This document shows, piece after piece, positions 46,863 to 56,949 of a stretch of DNA of 64,000 nucleotides. The notes below the pieces were generated by a model. It ran no database searches. It saw nothing but the letters and a program-made list of their open reading frames with translations, and was not told where the DNA came from. The stretch is from Plicaturopsis crispa FD-325 SS-3 (lineage: Eukaryota > Basidiomycota > Agaricomycetes > Amylocorticiales > Amylocorticiaceae), in contig KN832565.1 in NCBI GenBank assembly GCA_000827205.1, positions 783,639 through 847,638 on the forward strand. The letters are read 5' to 3'. Position 1 is the first letter of the stretch; every line of letters starts with the position of its first letter. A program made the translations under genes and the position numbers.

Positions 46863-47223
46863 TCAAAGTATTGAGACGACGTTGTCGTCGAGGATGTCGG
46901 AAATGTCGATGGGGATGTCGATACCATCGCGCTTCAAGATGGAGACGTTGTTGTCGTCGAGGATGTCGGTAATATCGATGGGGATGTCGATACCGTCGCG
47001 CTTCAAGATGGAGACGGTGTTCCCGTCGAGAATGCAGTTCACGTCGATGGGGATGTTGATGCCTATGAAACAGAACTGTTAAGTGGACTGCTGTCTATCG
47101 GGCAATAATGTGGGCTAGCATACCATCACGTTTGCAGTTCGAGCTGGGAGAGCCCCACGGGGCAGCAGACGCGCTGAGCGCGAGAGCAGCGATAGCGAAG
47201 GCGGCAGTGATGAAGGAACGCAT
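46863..47223 (-). CDS. Small secreted precursor with three KR-delimited repeats (Kex2-processed repeat type)
   Basis: Two exons, 47223-47124 and 47062-46863, joined by a GT-AG intron (GTATGC...CATAG), give exactly 300 nt and 99 aa. Residues 1-20 form a clean signal peptide (MRSFITAAFAIAALALSASA) with A-x-A before APWGSPSSNC. Then come three 23-residue repeats, each beginning with the dibasic Kex2 site K-R at residues 31-32, 54-55 and 77-78. Each repeat reads KRDGI, then N or D, IPID, a variable triplet, ILD and a variable stretch ending VSIL. Repeats 2 and 3 are nearly identical (ITDILDDNN vs ISDILDDNV). Repeat 1 is more divergent and carries a Cys; another Cys precedes the first KR. Kex2 cutting would release three acidic, Ile-rich peptides of about 21 residues. 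Such precursors are known in fungi as repellent/pheromone-like or RiPP-type. No tailoring enzyme is adjacent. Function unknown. Confidence 0.85.
46866..47062 (-). repeat. 69-bp coding repeat, units 2-3 and partial unit 1
   Basis: Tandem 69-bp units encode the 23-residue peptide repeat. Units at about 46866-46934 and 46935-47003 are near-identical (AAGCGCGAYGGTATCGACAT start on the minus strand). Unit 1 (47004-47062, plus the end of exon 1) is diverged. Exon 2 begins inside unit 1, so the intron interrupts the first repeat just after KRD. Confidence 0.9.
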
Positions 47224-48636
47224 TGTGACAAGAGGGTGGGGGCGGGGATAGGAATTAGAGAGAGGAATGGAGATAGACGCTTTCGACTCAAGACCTAAAG
47301 CCGTGATGAAGAAAACGCAGTCGACAAGGGAATGCCTTTATACGATTGCAGCCTCCACCCAGGGAAAGCTGTCCGTGGCATGAAACGCTAGAGGTATGGC
47401 TTCCATGCGCGCTGTTGTCTGTTGTCCTGCCTTCTTGTTTTCCCCGTCTGGCATGGCAGCGAATGAGAATACCAAGAGGGTGGCTTCTGGGGAGTGCGTG
47501 TGAAGGACCGCATACCTTTGACGTTTGCGAGCGTCCTGCAGCACGGCAGACGGGCGAGAAAATGTATCACAACAGCGACTTCTCAACAGCGCGTGTGGGG
47601 TTCAGCGCATATGAGGATCTAGACAAAAGTGCAAGTCGCTTACCATTGGACTGCACACAAACTGCACGGGTTACTTTTTTGCCGCGCATGGAGGTGCACG
47701 CCGGTCGGTGCATTGGTCGCCGCCTCTGGTGACGAGCATCGCGAAGTCGCAATTGAGCGTTTTATCACCGATTTGGCACGGTCGAAACAATCTGAAGGAC
47801 ATTCCGGACCCGGTATTAGTTTCAATTGTGGAAGCATCGCCGGATGAGCGAGACGCCGACATATGTTTCGAAAGAAACTACACAGCGACTGTCATGGAAA
47901 GAGTCCGACAAACATCGATGCATACTGGGTTAAATGATCCTGTACGAAATGTCATCAGAGCTCTGGACAGCGCGGGAAATGAACCAAGCAAAAGGTTTTG
48001 AATGTTTTCACGCGCGATTTAGAAGTTGTGCGAGCGTTAAGGAGGCGTTAAGAAAGATCTAATGGCGCGCTAGCGTACCAGAAGTCATCGTGACCACCAG
48101 TAGGAATCGTCGCCAACTAAGAGGCTCAGTACTCAAAAACAGATAGAAAACACACACGGTGCGCCATTTCAGGTCCTTGTGACGCGCACAGACGACGCCC
48201 AAGCCCCACATGCGCTAGCGGGGCTTGCATTAAGATAAGTGGACGCCAGGCGTTGGCCACGGGTGCTTCGCAGAAAGTCGTCAGCGCTTCCGCGCGCGTC
48301 CCGAATGTTTCCTCGTGAACAAGCAGCAGTGAGAACAAATATCTCTAGCGTTTCTTGGGCGTTTCTTGCAATATTGATGCTCATGTGGGCAAGATCGCAA
48401 GCCATGACAAGCGTTTTAGATATTAGCCATATGTAGTTGAGCTCGAAAGATCTGCAGACGATGGCAAGACATTGGCGGCGAGTGAGGTGGAAAGAGCGTG
48501 AGAAACTGTACAGTACCAAGTGACGGTGGCTTGGCGATGCCGGGACTTTGCCGAGGCTACCCAATCGGACGCGCGCAAAGTTCAAGTTCCTCGTCGCCGT
48601 ATCTCCCGTTCCCCTCTCCTCCTCAAGACTCCAGCC
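47224..48636. other. Intergenic, no supported gene
   Basis: 1.4 kb. The part next to 47224 should hold the repeat-peptide promoter and the part next to 48637 the RPS11 promoter. The CT-rich tract CGTTCCCCTCTCCTCCTC at about 48607-48625 is typical of ribosomal-protein start regions. Frames of 60-140 aa exist but look random. Confidence 0.45.
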
Positions 48637-49430
48637 ATGGCCGAACAGGCAAGTTCTCGATATTGCCCGCTACTTTGCCTATAAATGCTGACGCTGTATC
48701 GAAACTATAGATTGAAAAGGCTTACCAGAAGCAGCACCTCTTCCAAAACGCCAAAGCGCGCGGTGCGTCTGTCCGTTTCATCGTACGGATAATTGCAGGA
48801 TCTCACTGGCGTCGTATCCATATATAACTTCGGATCGTTGGGATTATAGTTGGAAAGAAGGTTGCGACCAAGGAAAAGCGGTGGTACAAGGATGTCGGTC
48901 TTGGCTACAAGACGCCGCAGGAGGCCATCAGCGGCACATACATTGGTGCGTCTGCAGACATGCTGTTGCAAAGGATGGGGTGCTGAACGATGGCTTGGAT
49001 TGTTGCAGACAAGAAATGCCCGTTCACCGGTGACGTTTCTATCCGCGGACGTATCCTTACCGGCAAGGTCGTTTCGACGAAAATGACCCGCACCCTCATC
49101 ATCCGCCGCGACTACCTCCACTACATCCCGAAATACAGTGCGTTGTACCATTGCAATTTCAGGAGGAAACTTTGCTAACAGCGATCCCGATAGACCGTTA
49201 TGAGAAGAGGCACAAGAACTTGGCTGCGCACGTTTCGCCAGCCTTCCGTGTTGAGGTTGGTGACGTTGTGACCGTTGGTACGTGGTGCTAGGACACTCTT
49301 GGCATTCATCTCAGGTGCTCATCGTCTTGCTTTCTTAGGGCAGTGCCGGCCACTTTCGAAAACGGTGCGGTTCAACGTGCTGCGGGTGTCGAAGAACAAG
49401 GCAGCGGCCAAGTCGTTTGGCAAGTTCTAG
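48637..49430 (+). CDS. RPS11: 40S ribosomal protein S11 (uS17)
   Basis: Small-subunit protein uS17. The start exon is only ATGGCCGAACAG (48637-48648). The next exon begins at 48711 ([17 protein letters not shown]). The intervening intron starts GCAAGT, a GC-AG intron; no GT donor keeps the frame. Later segments: [111 protein letters not shown] and [18 protein letters not shown], with stop TAG 49428-49430. The sequence is highly conserved, so the exon joins are reliable. Confidence 0.96.
48649..48710 (+). other. GC-AG intron in RPS11
   Basis: Donor CAG|GCAAGT, acceptor CTATAG|ATT, length 62 nt. Apart from the C at +2 the donor is full consensus. Confidence 0.85.
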
Positions 49431-49798
49431 GGGAGGAGACGACTCGGTTTTATACTACATTTCATGCTGCACTATGTACTCATGCAAAAAATGACACCCG
49501 TCGAGTATGCGCAGCTGTGTGATATGCGAGATATTGTACGTGAATTCTGATATCAGCTGGCTTGGCCAAGAATACAATCAGCCACCGTGTGAACATCCGA
49601 CACTGGCTCGTCTGGCGTCGCCAGTTCCATCCCCGTCACGGCTTGTCGTTTACCGTCGAGGTCCTCCTCTTGTCATTTATACCTGTAGTCAAACTGGCGC
49701 CCACACTCCTCTCCGTATTCACTTCCAGGCTCTCCAAGTCTCGGCCGCAGTCACCGCAACCAGGCTCAGACGCCGCGAACTCGCTCGCCCAAAATCCG

Positions 49799-51516
49799 AT
49801 GGGCCAACAACCGTCCAAGAAATCCAAGAAGAGCGCCAAAGAGCGGGACAAAGAGGCTACTCTAGATGCATTTCTCGACCCCCACAACGAGCGGTCCAAC
49901 GAGGGCACCCCCCAGGATAGCCTGTCGCGTGCTACAGGGGCAGACAACTCTGACCCAACTTCAACCAAATCCAACGGGTTTCCCTCAATAAGCGTCTCGA
50001 ATCCTGACGGGAACACAGCTTCTCCCTCAGACCCAGGTGCCAGGGCGCCAGGCTCGCCGAGACTGCCTGTGCCCTCGCAGTCGAACGGGTCGCCGAAGGA
50101 TCAATCGACGTCCTCCCTTAGCGCTTCCTCGTCCAATTCACCATCCTCCTCACCCATTCTTGGCATCAAGGGCACGCCCGCGCCACTCGACATCCCCGCC
50201 TCGCAGACCATCCTCTCCACCAGTAACACACTCTCCACGCCAGGATCCGCTGCGTTCTCTCCCACGCCCAGTTCCGGCGCAGGCAGCTTCTCGCAGAATG
50301 GAGAATCTGTCGGGTCAGCAGGGAACGGCGGAAGCAAGGACAGACTGAAGCAGCTGGACATAGACGACATGATCCAGCGGCTGCTCGATGTGGGGTACAC
50401 GGGCAAAGTCAGCAAATCGCTATGCCTGAAGAACGCCGAAATATCGGCAATATGTCTGGCGGCCCGAGACGTGTTCCTCAGCCAACCCACACTCATTGAA
50501 CTTTCTCCACCTGTGAAGATTGTCGGCGACGTGCACGGGCAATACTCCGACCTCATACGGTTGTTCGAGATGTGCGGGTTTCCACCCGCCGCCAACTACC
50601 TGTTCTTGGGAGATTACGTGGACAGAGGGAAACAGAGTCTGGAAACTATCCTGTTACTCCTTTGCTACAAGATCAAGTACCCCGAGAACTTTTTCTTGCT
50701 ACGAGGGAATCACGAGTGCGCCAATGTGACCAGGGGTAAGCGACCATCGCACTCATTTCATTTGCCAATACTAACTTCCCCCAGTGTATGGCTTTTACGA
50801 CGAATGCAAGCGGCGGTGTAACATCAAAACATGGAAGACCTTCATCGACGTCTTCAATTGCCTGCCTATTGCAGCAATCGTTGCCTCGAAGATATTCTGC
50901 GTTCATGGCGGCCTTTCCCCTTCCTTACACTCTATGGACGACATAAAGCGCATACAACGACCGACCGACGTTCCAGATTACGGGCTTCTGAACGACCTAC
51001 TATGGTCCGACCCTTCGGATACTGCTCTGGACTGGGAGGACAACGAGCGGGGCGTTAGTTATTGCTTTGGAAAAGCAATAATCAACGAATTCCTCGTGCG
51101 GTACGACATGGACCTTATCTGCCGTGCGCACATGGTTGTGGAGGACGGATATGAGTTCTGGAACGACCGGACCCTTGTCACCGTGTTCTCTGCGCCAAAT
51201 TACTGTGGAGGTGAGCTTCATTGCAACTCCAGAACACGTTCAGTCAGTCTGACTAGCTTGTAGAATTTGACAACTATGGAGCATGCATGAGGTTAACGAG
51301 TTTCTGAACACCTTGTGGCCATTTTGACTCAACGATCGCTTGTTTACAGTGTCTCGGAGGACCTTCTGTGCGCATTCGAGCTTCTGAAGCCTTTGGACGG
51401 ACCGGCACTTCGCAAAGAAATGACCAAGGCAAAGCGGAAAAGGTACGCCACTAGCCACTTGCATGTTTTACCTTTTCGCACCATTAATTGACCTAGGCTT
51501 GATCCCCCAGCCTGAC
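49799..51516 (+). CDS. PPZ1: PPZ-type serine/threonine protein phosphatase
   Basis: Fungal PP1-related phosphatase that regulates ion homeostasis and cell integrity. ATG 49799 starts [20 protein letters not shown]; Gly2 makes an N-myristoylation signal as in yeast Ppz. About 180 residues of Ser/Pro/Asn-rich N-terminal extension precede the catalytic domain (from [20 protein letters not shown]). Metallophosphatase motifs are intact: [66 protein letters not shown] and [10 protein letters not shown]. Introns at about 50735-50784, 51211-51262, 51290-51349 and 51453-51498. The last intron joins AAGCGGAAAAG to GCTTGATCC and gives KRKRLDPPA with TGA 51514-51516; unspliced, it would end 17 residues later. 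An upstream in-frame ATG (49562) is less likely because it would bury the myristoylation site. Confidence 0.92.
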
Positions 51517-52295
51517 CACCGCTATGTAAATGCGCCCTACCCCCGAAACCGCGCCTGCTACACGAGAGATATACGAGTGTAGTAGATGTGGTTAGTCCTG
51601 TGTCTCCGAGGGGCGCTAGCATAGGCCGGTGTGGGTAGACCGGCGCTGGGCAAAACGACTAGGGTGTGGTCGGCCACATGTCACTTTCGGTTCCATGGGT
51701 CAGCAGTAGTGCTGTTCGTCTGGAACAAGGTGCAGGCTATGTGCACGTTCGCCCCCACTCATTTCGCGCGACATCCTCCGCTCCTTTTCTTTTTCTTTCT
51801 TGCCCACCGCCATCGGTTCGCTCTCATTCATCATCAAGCTGGCTATTTAAATACCTCCCCTCGTTTCAAGATTCACGGACTCTGTTTGTACACACCTGCA
51901 TTTCCCTCTCCCGTCCGTTTTTTCTCATCGTCGTGGTCTCTGGTCTCGCTCTGGGTTTCGGTGCGCTCCCCCGCCCATTCCTTGCCCAGACAGCGTATTT
52001 CTCCCCCCTTTCTGCTTGGGTTGCTTCTCTAATCTTCCTGTCGACGTTATCATTACAGTAAAAATCACTTTGGCCACACTCGACTGGGAGTCGCTCGGAC
52101 GTATCGGACGTGCTCGAGTGTATTTGTACCACCAATCGCTATACTTATAGCAGCCGGGGAAGAAATAGTGAAGGTTCGTCGACATTAGGTGTGCTTGTCG
52201 TTACAGTCGCAGCGCCTAGACTGTGAATACATGTGGCCCGACGCAATAATAGCGTCGTAGTCTGACACAGATTATAAGAGTTACTGTAGGAGATA
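51517..52295. other. Convergent intergenic region with an isolated core-promoter-like block
   Basis: 780 bp between the PPZ stop and the transporter stop. A strong TATA-like CTATTTAAATAC (51842-51853) is followed by pyrimidine-rich DNA. Frames 51631-52032 (133 aa) and 51666-52061 (131 aa) overlap it; the second ends with two hydrophobic stretches (FFLIVVVSGLALGFGALPRP, SAWVASLIFLSTLSLQ). Neither is recognisable. Confidence 0.4.
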
Positions 52296-53740
52296 TTATC
52301 TTGCGTTCACCATTTCGTATGCCAGCAATCCGAATGCAGCAACGATGATGCCTGACCCAACCAGGCTCCACACCGTCACAGTCTCTGCGCCTCCTCCAAA
52401 TAGCACGTCGGTGATCAACACGAGCACTATGGTCAGCAGGTTCCCCACGGAGGTGATCACTGGGCCCCATAGGCCGAGAAGGATCTGTGAAGGCGGACAT
52501 TAATTAAGTGACAAGGAAGGATATGCATGTGAGAGCGACGCACCATGAATCCGCCGTTGAACGCAACACCGCTCAAAGCAATGGCGGCGATGGAAAATAC
52601 GGTATGCAGGTTGCGCGGAAAGACGAATACCTCAATGCCCGTGTAATGCAGAATAGGGATAGGGATCCACAGGACGAGCAGCGTGCACAGCCCGACGGCG
52701 GACGAGAGGAGGTTGGCGTGGAGCCCAAACGGCGGCGGGTACGACACGTTCTCGAGGTCCAGTGCGTCCGCTTCCGTGGTTTCGGGATCGTCCGTTATAG
52801 GCTCGTACAGGCCCTCCGCGATAAGCTCGGGGTCGGAGGGCAGGGCCGCGTATTTCTTGTACATCACTTGGTACAGCGCGTACAGTACCGACGCGACGAG
52901 CGTCATGGCGTCTCCGAGGAGCGGGGCGGTGGGTTTGAGGGACCGGACGGATGCGTGCTCCGGGGCGGAATCGGATTTCGACGACTCGCTGCCGCCGTAG
53001 ACGACGATGAAGACGCCGAAGGTGGCGAGGAGGACGGCGATCAGTCGGCGGGACTCCCATTTAAGCTTGAACAGATAGGTTGTGAATACCCAGCACCACA
53101 AGGCGTTGGTGTTCCATATTGCGGTAACGTCGCTGATTCTGGTGTAAAGGCTGTATTAAACACGGTGGCCGAGAAAAAGGCTGCGAAAAATACTTACGAC
53201 GCCAACGAAATAGCTGCAAACCACATAAGGCCAGGGACGGTCAAGCCGATCGTCAAGCCCAATATAATAGGGAGTGACAGATACAGCGCTTGTCTCACGG
53301 AAGGCGAAGAATAACATGCTGCTGAAGACGGTGGAGTCTTGGACAGATGCCGGGACACGGCGATCGACAGTCCTGCGAGGAGCGACTGGGAGGTGTGTTT
53401 TCCGACCACGATTAGGTACAGAATATGGAGGGGAAAGAGCACAAAAAATGCAGAGTGGACGATATAGCTGTTGCAGGGCGTTTCAGTGCAAATTCGGCAT
53501 AAAAAACGATTTCTTGCTTGCTCACAAGATAAGATACGGTTGTCTATAATCCAGCGTCGTTTGCACATACTGCAGTCTGGTCAGTCTACGTAACACAATC
53601 ATGCGAACATACGTACGCACCTGTGTCAACTGGCTCTCTGCCACAAACGAAAGGAGCGTGAACACGAAGAGTGCGACAGCAAGCTTGCCGCCGAGGTGCG
53701 GCGTCGCTACAGCTGTGGGCGGCTCATTTCTGCCCGTCAT
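52296..53740 (-). CDS. DMT-superfamily (EamA/SLC35F-like) transporter
   Basis: Multi-pass drug/metabolite transporter related to fungal vacuolar YML018C/THI74-type and animal SLC35F proteins. Start ATG 53740-53738 (MTGRNEPPTAVATPHLGGKL), first helix LAVALFVFTLLSFVAESQLT. Later segments: AFFVLFPLHILYLIVVGKHT, IILGLTIGLTVPGLMWFAAI, TNALWCWVFTTYLFKLKWES, LIAVLLATFGVFIVVYGGSE, a hydrophilic loop, MTLVASVLYALYQVMYKKYA, SSAVGLCTLLVLWIPIPILH, SIAAIALSGVAFNGGFM, VTSVGNLLTIVLVLITDVLF and SGIIVAAFGLLAYEMVNAR. Stop TAA 52298-52296. About five introns. Substrate not inferable. Divergent from the bL36m gene, with 246 bp between starts. Confidence 0.85.
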
Positions 53741-53986
53741 TTGAAGGTGTAAAGATTGGTTTGCGTCGTGCGAGCGAGTCCTGAATGCCCTTTATAACGG
53801 TGCATACGCTCTATATGACCAGACAAACGAAAAGGGTATCGGTTTATATGTCGATGAGAGGGCTAAAGCTTGAGGTTGCAATTTGCAAAGAGTTTCAGCC
53901 GAAATTGCACGAGGACTTTGCAGGTCGCGGCCGGCTTTTCTCCTACTTACCACCACCGACATCCTCAGTCGCCGAGCCATTCTACG

Positions 53987-54290
53987 ATGCTGCGGGCACT
54001 ACTCACGTCAAGCAGGCCTATAGTGTCGCGCTTTCGTCTCGCAGCACTGCCCAACCCGCACATCCACCCACAACACGCACACGCATGCCTTCCAGCGGCA
54101 ACGCCGGCTCTAACGCGGGGTATGAAGGTCCGGGCATCCGTGAAAGTTATGTGCGACGGCTGCAATGTTGTCAAGCGCAAGGGCAGGGTGTATGTTATAT
54201 GCTCGAAAAATCCGAAGCATAAGCAGGTGTGTCTCGATGTTTGCTACGGGTGTGGCCAATGTACTGACATCACTCTAGCGGCAAGGATAG
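53987..54290 (+). CDS. RTC6: Mitochondrial large-subunit ribosomal protein bL36m
   Basis: Start ATG 53987 gives a presequence rich in Arg, Ala and His ([20 protein letters not shown]). The 38-residue bL36 domain follows: [20 protein letters not shown] and [18 protein letters not shown]. Three of the usual Zn-ribbon ligands are visible (C-D-G-C, V-I-C, and the His of KHKQ). The last four codons, CGG CAA GGA TAG (54279-54290), form a 12-nt terminal coding exon after a GTGTGT...CTCTAG intron. An ATG at 53870 is in frame but unnecessary. Confidence 0.93.
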
Positions 54291-54443
54291 AAGGGCTTTG
54301 TGGCGACGTTCTATGTGGATCTTGGGACTCAGAGAGGGTTTGAAGAAGTGCGCCGTGTCCTGCCCAAAAAGACTACGGTTCTTTCCAAGGCTACATGCGA
54401 ATACTATATAGGATAATCTACTTTTTTTTTGCGGAACGACCGT

Positions 54444-55169
54444 TCACCGAACCCACATCTGGAACTCGTACCTCACCCCTTTCTCCTCTTGCACTCCCTG
54501 CGGCACCTCGAACCCGACCCACTCGTTCAGCCGCTCGTGTGTCGACCGCTGCCACCGCACCTCCGTACGCTCGTCCGAGCTTACCGCCGTTTCCGCGAGG
54601 AAATCCGGCATGAACACGTCGCAATCCTCGAACGACGGTGACAATATCCGCGTGAGCAGGACGCGGTCCACGAACGCCGGCGACGGTGAATGAGAGGACA
54701 GAGAGAACGCGAGGGTCTCGCTGTAAAGTGATGCGCCGCCGATGATGAATCGTCGATGAACGGGTTTCTCAGTGAACGGTCCCTCTGATAGCGGTGGGTT
54801 AGACAGACGCCGCAGGGCAGAGTCTAAGCCTGTGTGCAGATACGCCGGTGCACCGTCTTTCACTGGAACACTGTGTGCGGAGTCGTCAGTCCTCATCCCC
54901 AAGAAAAACAGTCGAAAGAGTACAAACAGTTCATAGCTGCTATTCCTGCTAATGACCACATTTACGCGTCCGGACAGCGGTCGAAATTTCTGGGGTATGC
55001 TCTCCCATGTATTCCGACCCATAAGGACTGCATTCGTCAGCCCTTCGGGTGCGGTCGACGTGACGCGCGCAAAGTACGCCATTTCGGATGGCAGGCGCCA
55101 TGGCAGACGCGAGTGCTTGCCGATCCCGTTCGATGTGGTCGCGGCGACTATGAGAGTAAGGCGAGACAT
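54444..55169 (-). CDS. DFR1: Dihydrofolate reductase
   Basis: NADPH-dependent reduction of dihydrofolate for thymidylate and purine synthesis. ATG 55169-55167 opens MSRLTLIVAATTSNGIGKHS. Motifs: GIGKHSRLPWRLPSEMAYFA (substrate loop with W and the acidic Glu), VLMGRNTWESIPQKFRPLSG (NADPH binding), RVNVVISRN, RRFIIGGASLY and VDRVLLTRI. The C-terminus is YEFQMWVR with TGA 54446-54444. A probable 57-nt intron (about 54928-54872; GTTTGT...CACAG) lies between SSYEL and VPVKDGAP. It is a multiple of three and open, so skipping its removal would insert 19 residues without a stop. The open frame continues upstream of 55169, but the family start is clear. An ACGCGT box is about 90 bp upstream. Confidence 0.94.
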   Translation of the reverse strand: MSRLTLIVAATTSNGIGKHSRLPWRLPSEMAYFARVTSTAPEGLTNAVLMGRNTWESIPQKFRPLSGRVNVVISRNSSYELFVLFRLFFLGMRTDDSAHSVPVKDGAPAYLHTGLDSALRRLSNPPLSEGPFTEKPVHRRFIIGGASLYSETLAFSLSSHSPSPAFVDRVLLTRILSPSFEDCDVFMPDFLAETAVSSDERTEVRWQRSTHERLNEWVGFEVPQGVQEEKGVRYEFQMWVR

Positions 55170-55258
55170 TGTTTGCAAGAACTCTGTACGAAGGCAAGGA
55201 TATAGAAAAGAGGAACGAAGTTTTCGCGTGACTGAGAGGGAGAGACCACAAGACCAAA

Positions 55259-55264
55259 ACGCGT
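55259..55264. promoter_or_regulatory. MCB-like element (ACGCGT) upstream of DHFR
   Basis: ACGCGT sits 90 bp upstream of the DHFR ATG, followed by CCGCGTC. Spacing and orientation-independent core match the site upstream of DNA ligase in this window. Confidence 0.35.
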
Positions 55265-55440
55265 CCGCGTCAAATTCTGAGTTCCAAGCAAGAGAAAAAG
55301 CAGGAATTACTGCGAGAAATGTAAGATCATAACGCTCCATATACACGGTTTCACGACAGGCTCTACTAGTACTAACGTTGAAAATGTAAGTCCATCTAAA
55401 TGTCACACAATATCTAAAGCGGTCCGCGGAATGCTCGGTA

Positions 55441-56949
55441 TTATACCGGGCTCGTGGAACCTGGGACGGCGTTTGAAGGTGAAGTCTTCTCAGCCGTCGT
55501 CGGAGTGAGACTGCGCGCCCCATCTGGGGTCGCGTCGTAAGGCCGCTGGGGCATGAGGAAGCCGGGATGCGCGAAGTTGAGCGTGAACATCGCGAGAGTA
55601 ATCATAGCACCGTCAAGCACGTCTGTGCCAACATGTCAGTCAGTAAATATCGGAAAAAATGTGGGTGAATGGCACGCACTGAATAAAACTTCGGTGCTGA
55701 TGATTCTTCCGGTCCATCCGTCCGCAAGTTCGATTGTTCGGTAGATGGATCTGTAACTCCCCGTAAGCGAAAATCGCTACACTGCTACCAGCACACAGCG
55801 CGAGACATACCGAATGAAGAGGCACACCAGGCTGAAGGTCATCGATCCGACTAGGATCTGCATTCGCCTGTCCCATGTCTGGACTGCTGGCACGGTGTGA
55901 TCGCTGAGCTGGTCCTCAGTAGACGCGACGCGTCCTTTCTCCACCTTGCGCACCGGCGTACCGTGGAGATAGTTCCAGAAAAACGCGATAGCGAAGATCG
56001 TGTATACTGATATAGAAGCTAGTGTTCATGATGAGCAGCGCAAATAGACAGACGTGCAAAGTGTGGCATACCGAGTTGGAACGCGATGCCACCCAGCATT
56101 ATATTCCCCCCCTTTCAGCGCCGGACGCACGAATTTAATCAGAAAATTACACGGAAGCCTGAATGTGGGACCCACCTTGTTAGGGCTGTTGCCGTTCTCA
56201 ACTGCAAGCGCGGCAGATGCTCCGCCGATAGCTTGGACGATGAGGGCGATTAAATCCTGTAAATCGGGTCAATGCGTGCTCTGGACATGCCTTCGAGTTT
56301 AGAGACGCACGAAGAAGCAGAAAATGATAGTATCTGGAGATGGACGATTAGAAAAAGCGGCCAGATCGAAGTAATTGGACAGACGAACATAGCATGGGAG
56401 CTATAAAGCTGTACTGGATACCCAATGTGCTCACGATTCGCCCGAAGAGAATGAAATTAGCGGCGATAAGGGGTGTGGGGGCGATGATCGTAGTAGTTAT
56501 CCTGTTCGCGAAAAGGGTGAGTACCGCACTGTAAAGGTAAATCGATAGATACCCACTGAATTATATAAGGGATCATTAAGTCGGGGTTCCTGCTGGACCA
56601 CAGTCTCCCGCTCCATCCTATAACCTCTGCGACGCCCGCTAACACAGCGGTCGGAAGCAGCCACCAGATTCGGTAGCGCAACATTTGTCCCAGGTGGACG
56701 ACTTGAGTAGCAAAGTTCAGTAGGGTTCCACATGGGGTTCAGTAGGGCAACGTACTGGTAGACAGGGCGAAGAGGGTGACGAAAATCGCGCACACATATT
56801 CGGTCGGCACGTAGTGATAAAGATTGATTCTAATCGCCGTGGTAGAGCCTAGGTTGTTGAAAGACTCGCTCCCTACCAATGTGCACCGTCAATTTCATAC
56901 TATCCAACCGCAAAAACAAACACATACCTGCGTCGCGGGCGGGCGACAT
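55441..56949 (-). CDS. RTA1-like seven-transmembrane protein
   Basis: Fungus-specific RTA1/lipid-translocating-exporter family, with members linked to resistance to toxic lipophilic compounds. Start ATG 56949-56947 (MSPARDA). Segments over about eight exons: GSTTAIRINLYHYVPTEYVC, AIFVTLFALST, WWLLPTAVLAGVAEVIGWSG with RLWSSRNPDLMIPYIIQ (family signature E-x-x-G-x-x-x-R), TTTIIAPTPLIAANFILFGR, LIALIVQAIGGASAALA (signature Q-x-x-G-G-x-x-A), GGNIMLGGIAFQL, MQILVGSMTFSLVCLFIRSI with YRTIELADGWTGRIISTEVL (signature R-x-x-Y-R-x-x-E), and MITLAMFTLNFAHPGFLMPQ. The hydrophilic C-terminus ends NAVPGSTSPV, TAA 55443-55441. Role in this organism not inferable. Confidence 0.9.

Noticed and set aside
46863-47223. 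Calling the repeat-peptide gene a dikaritin RiPP cluster
   Set aside because: No UstYa-like (DUF3328), peptidase or methyltransferase gene is adjacent, so only the precursor architecture is supported.
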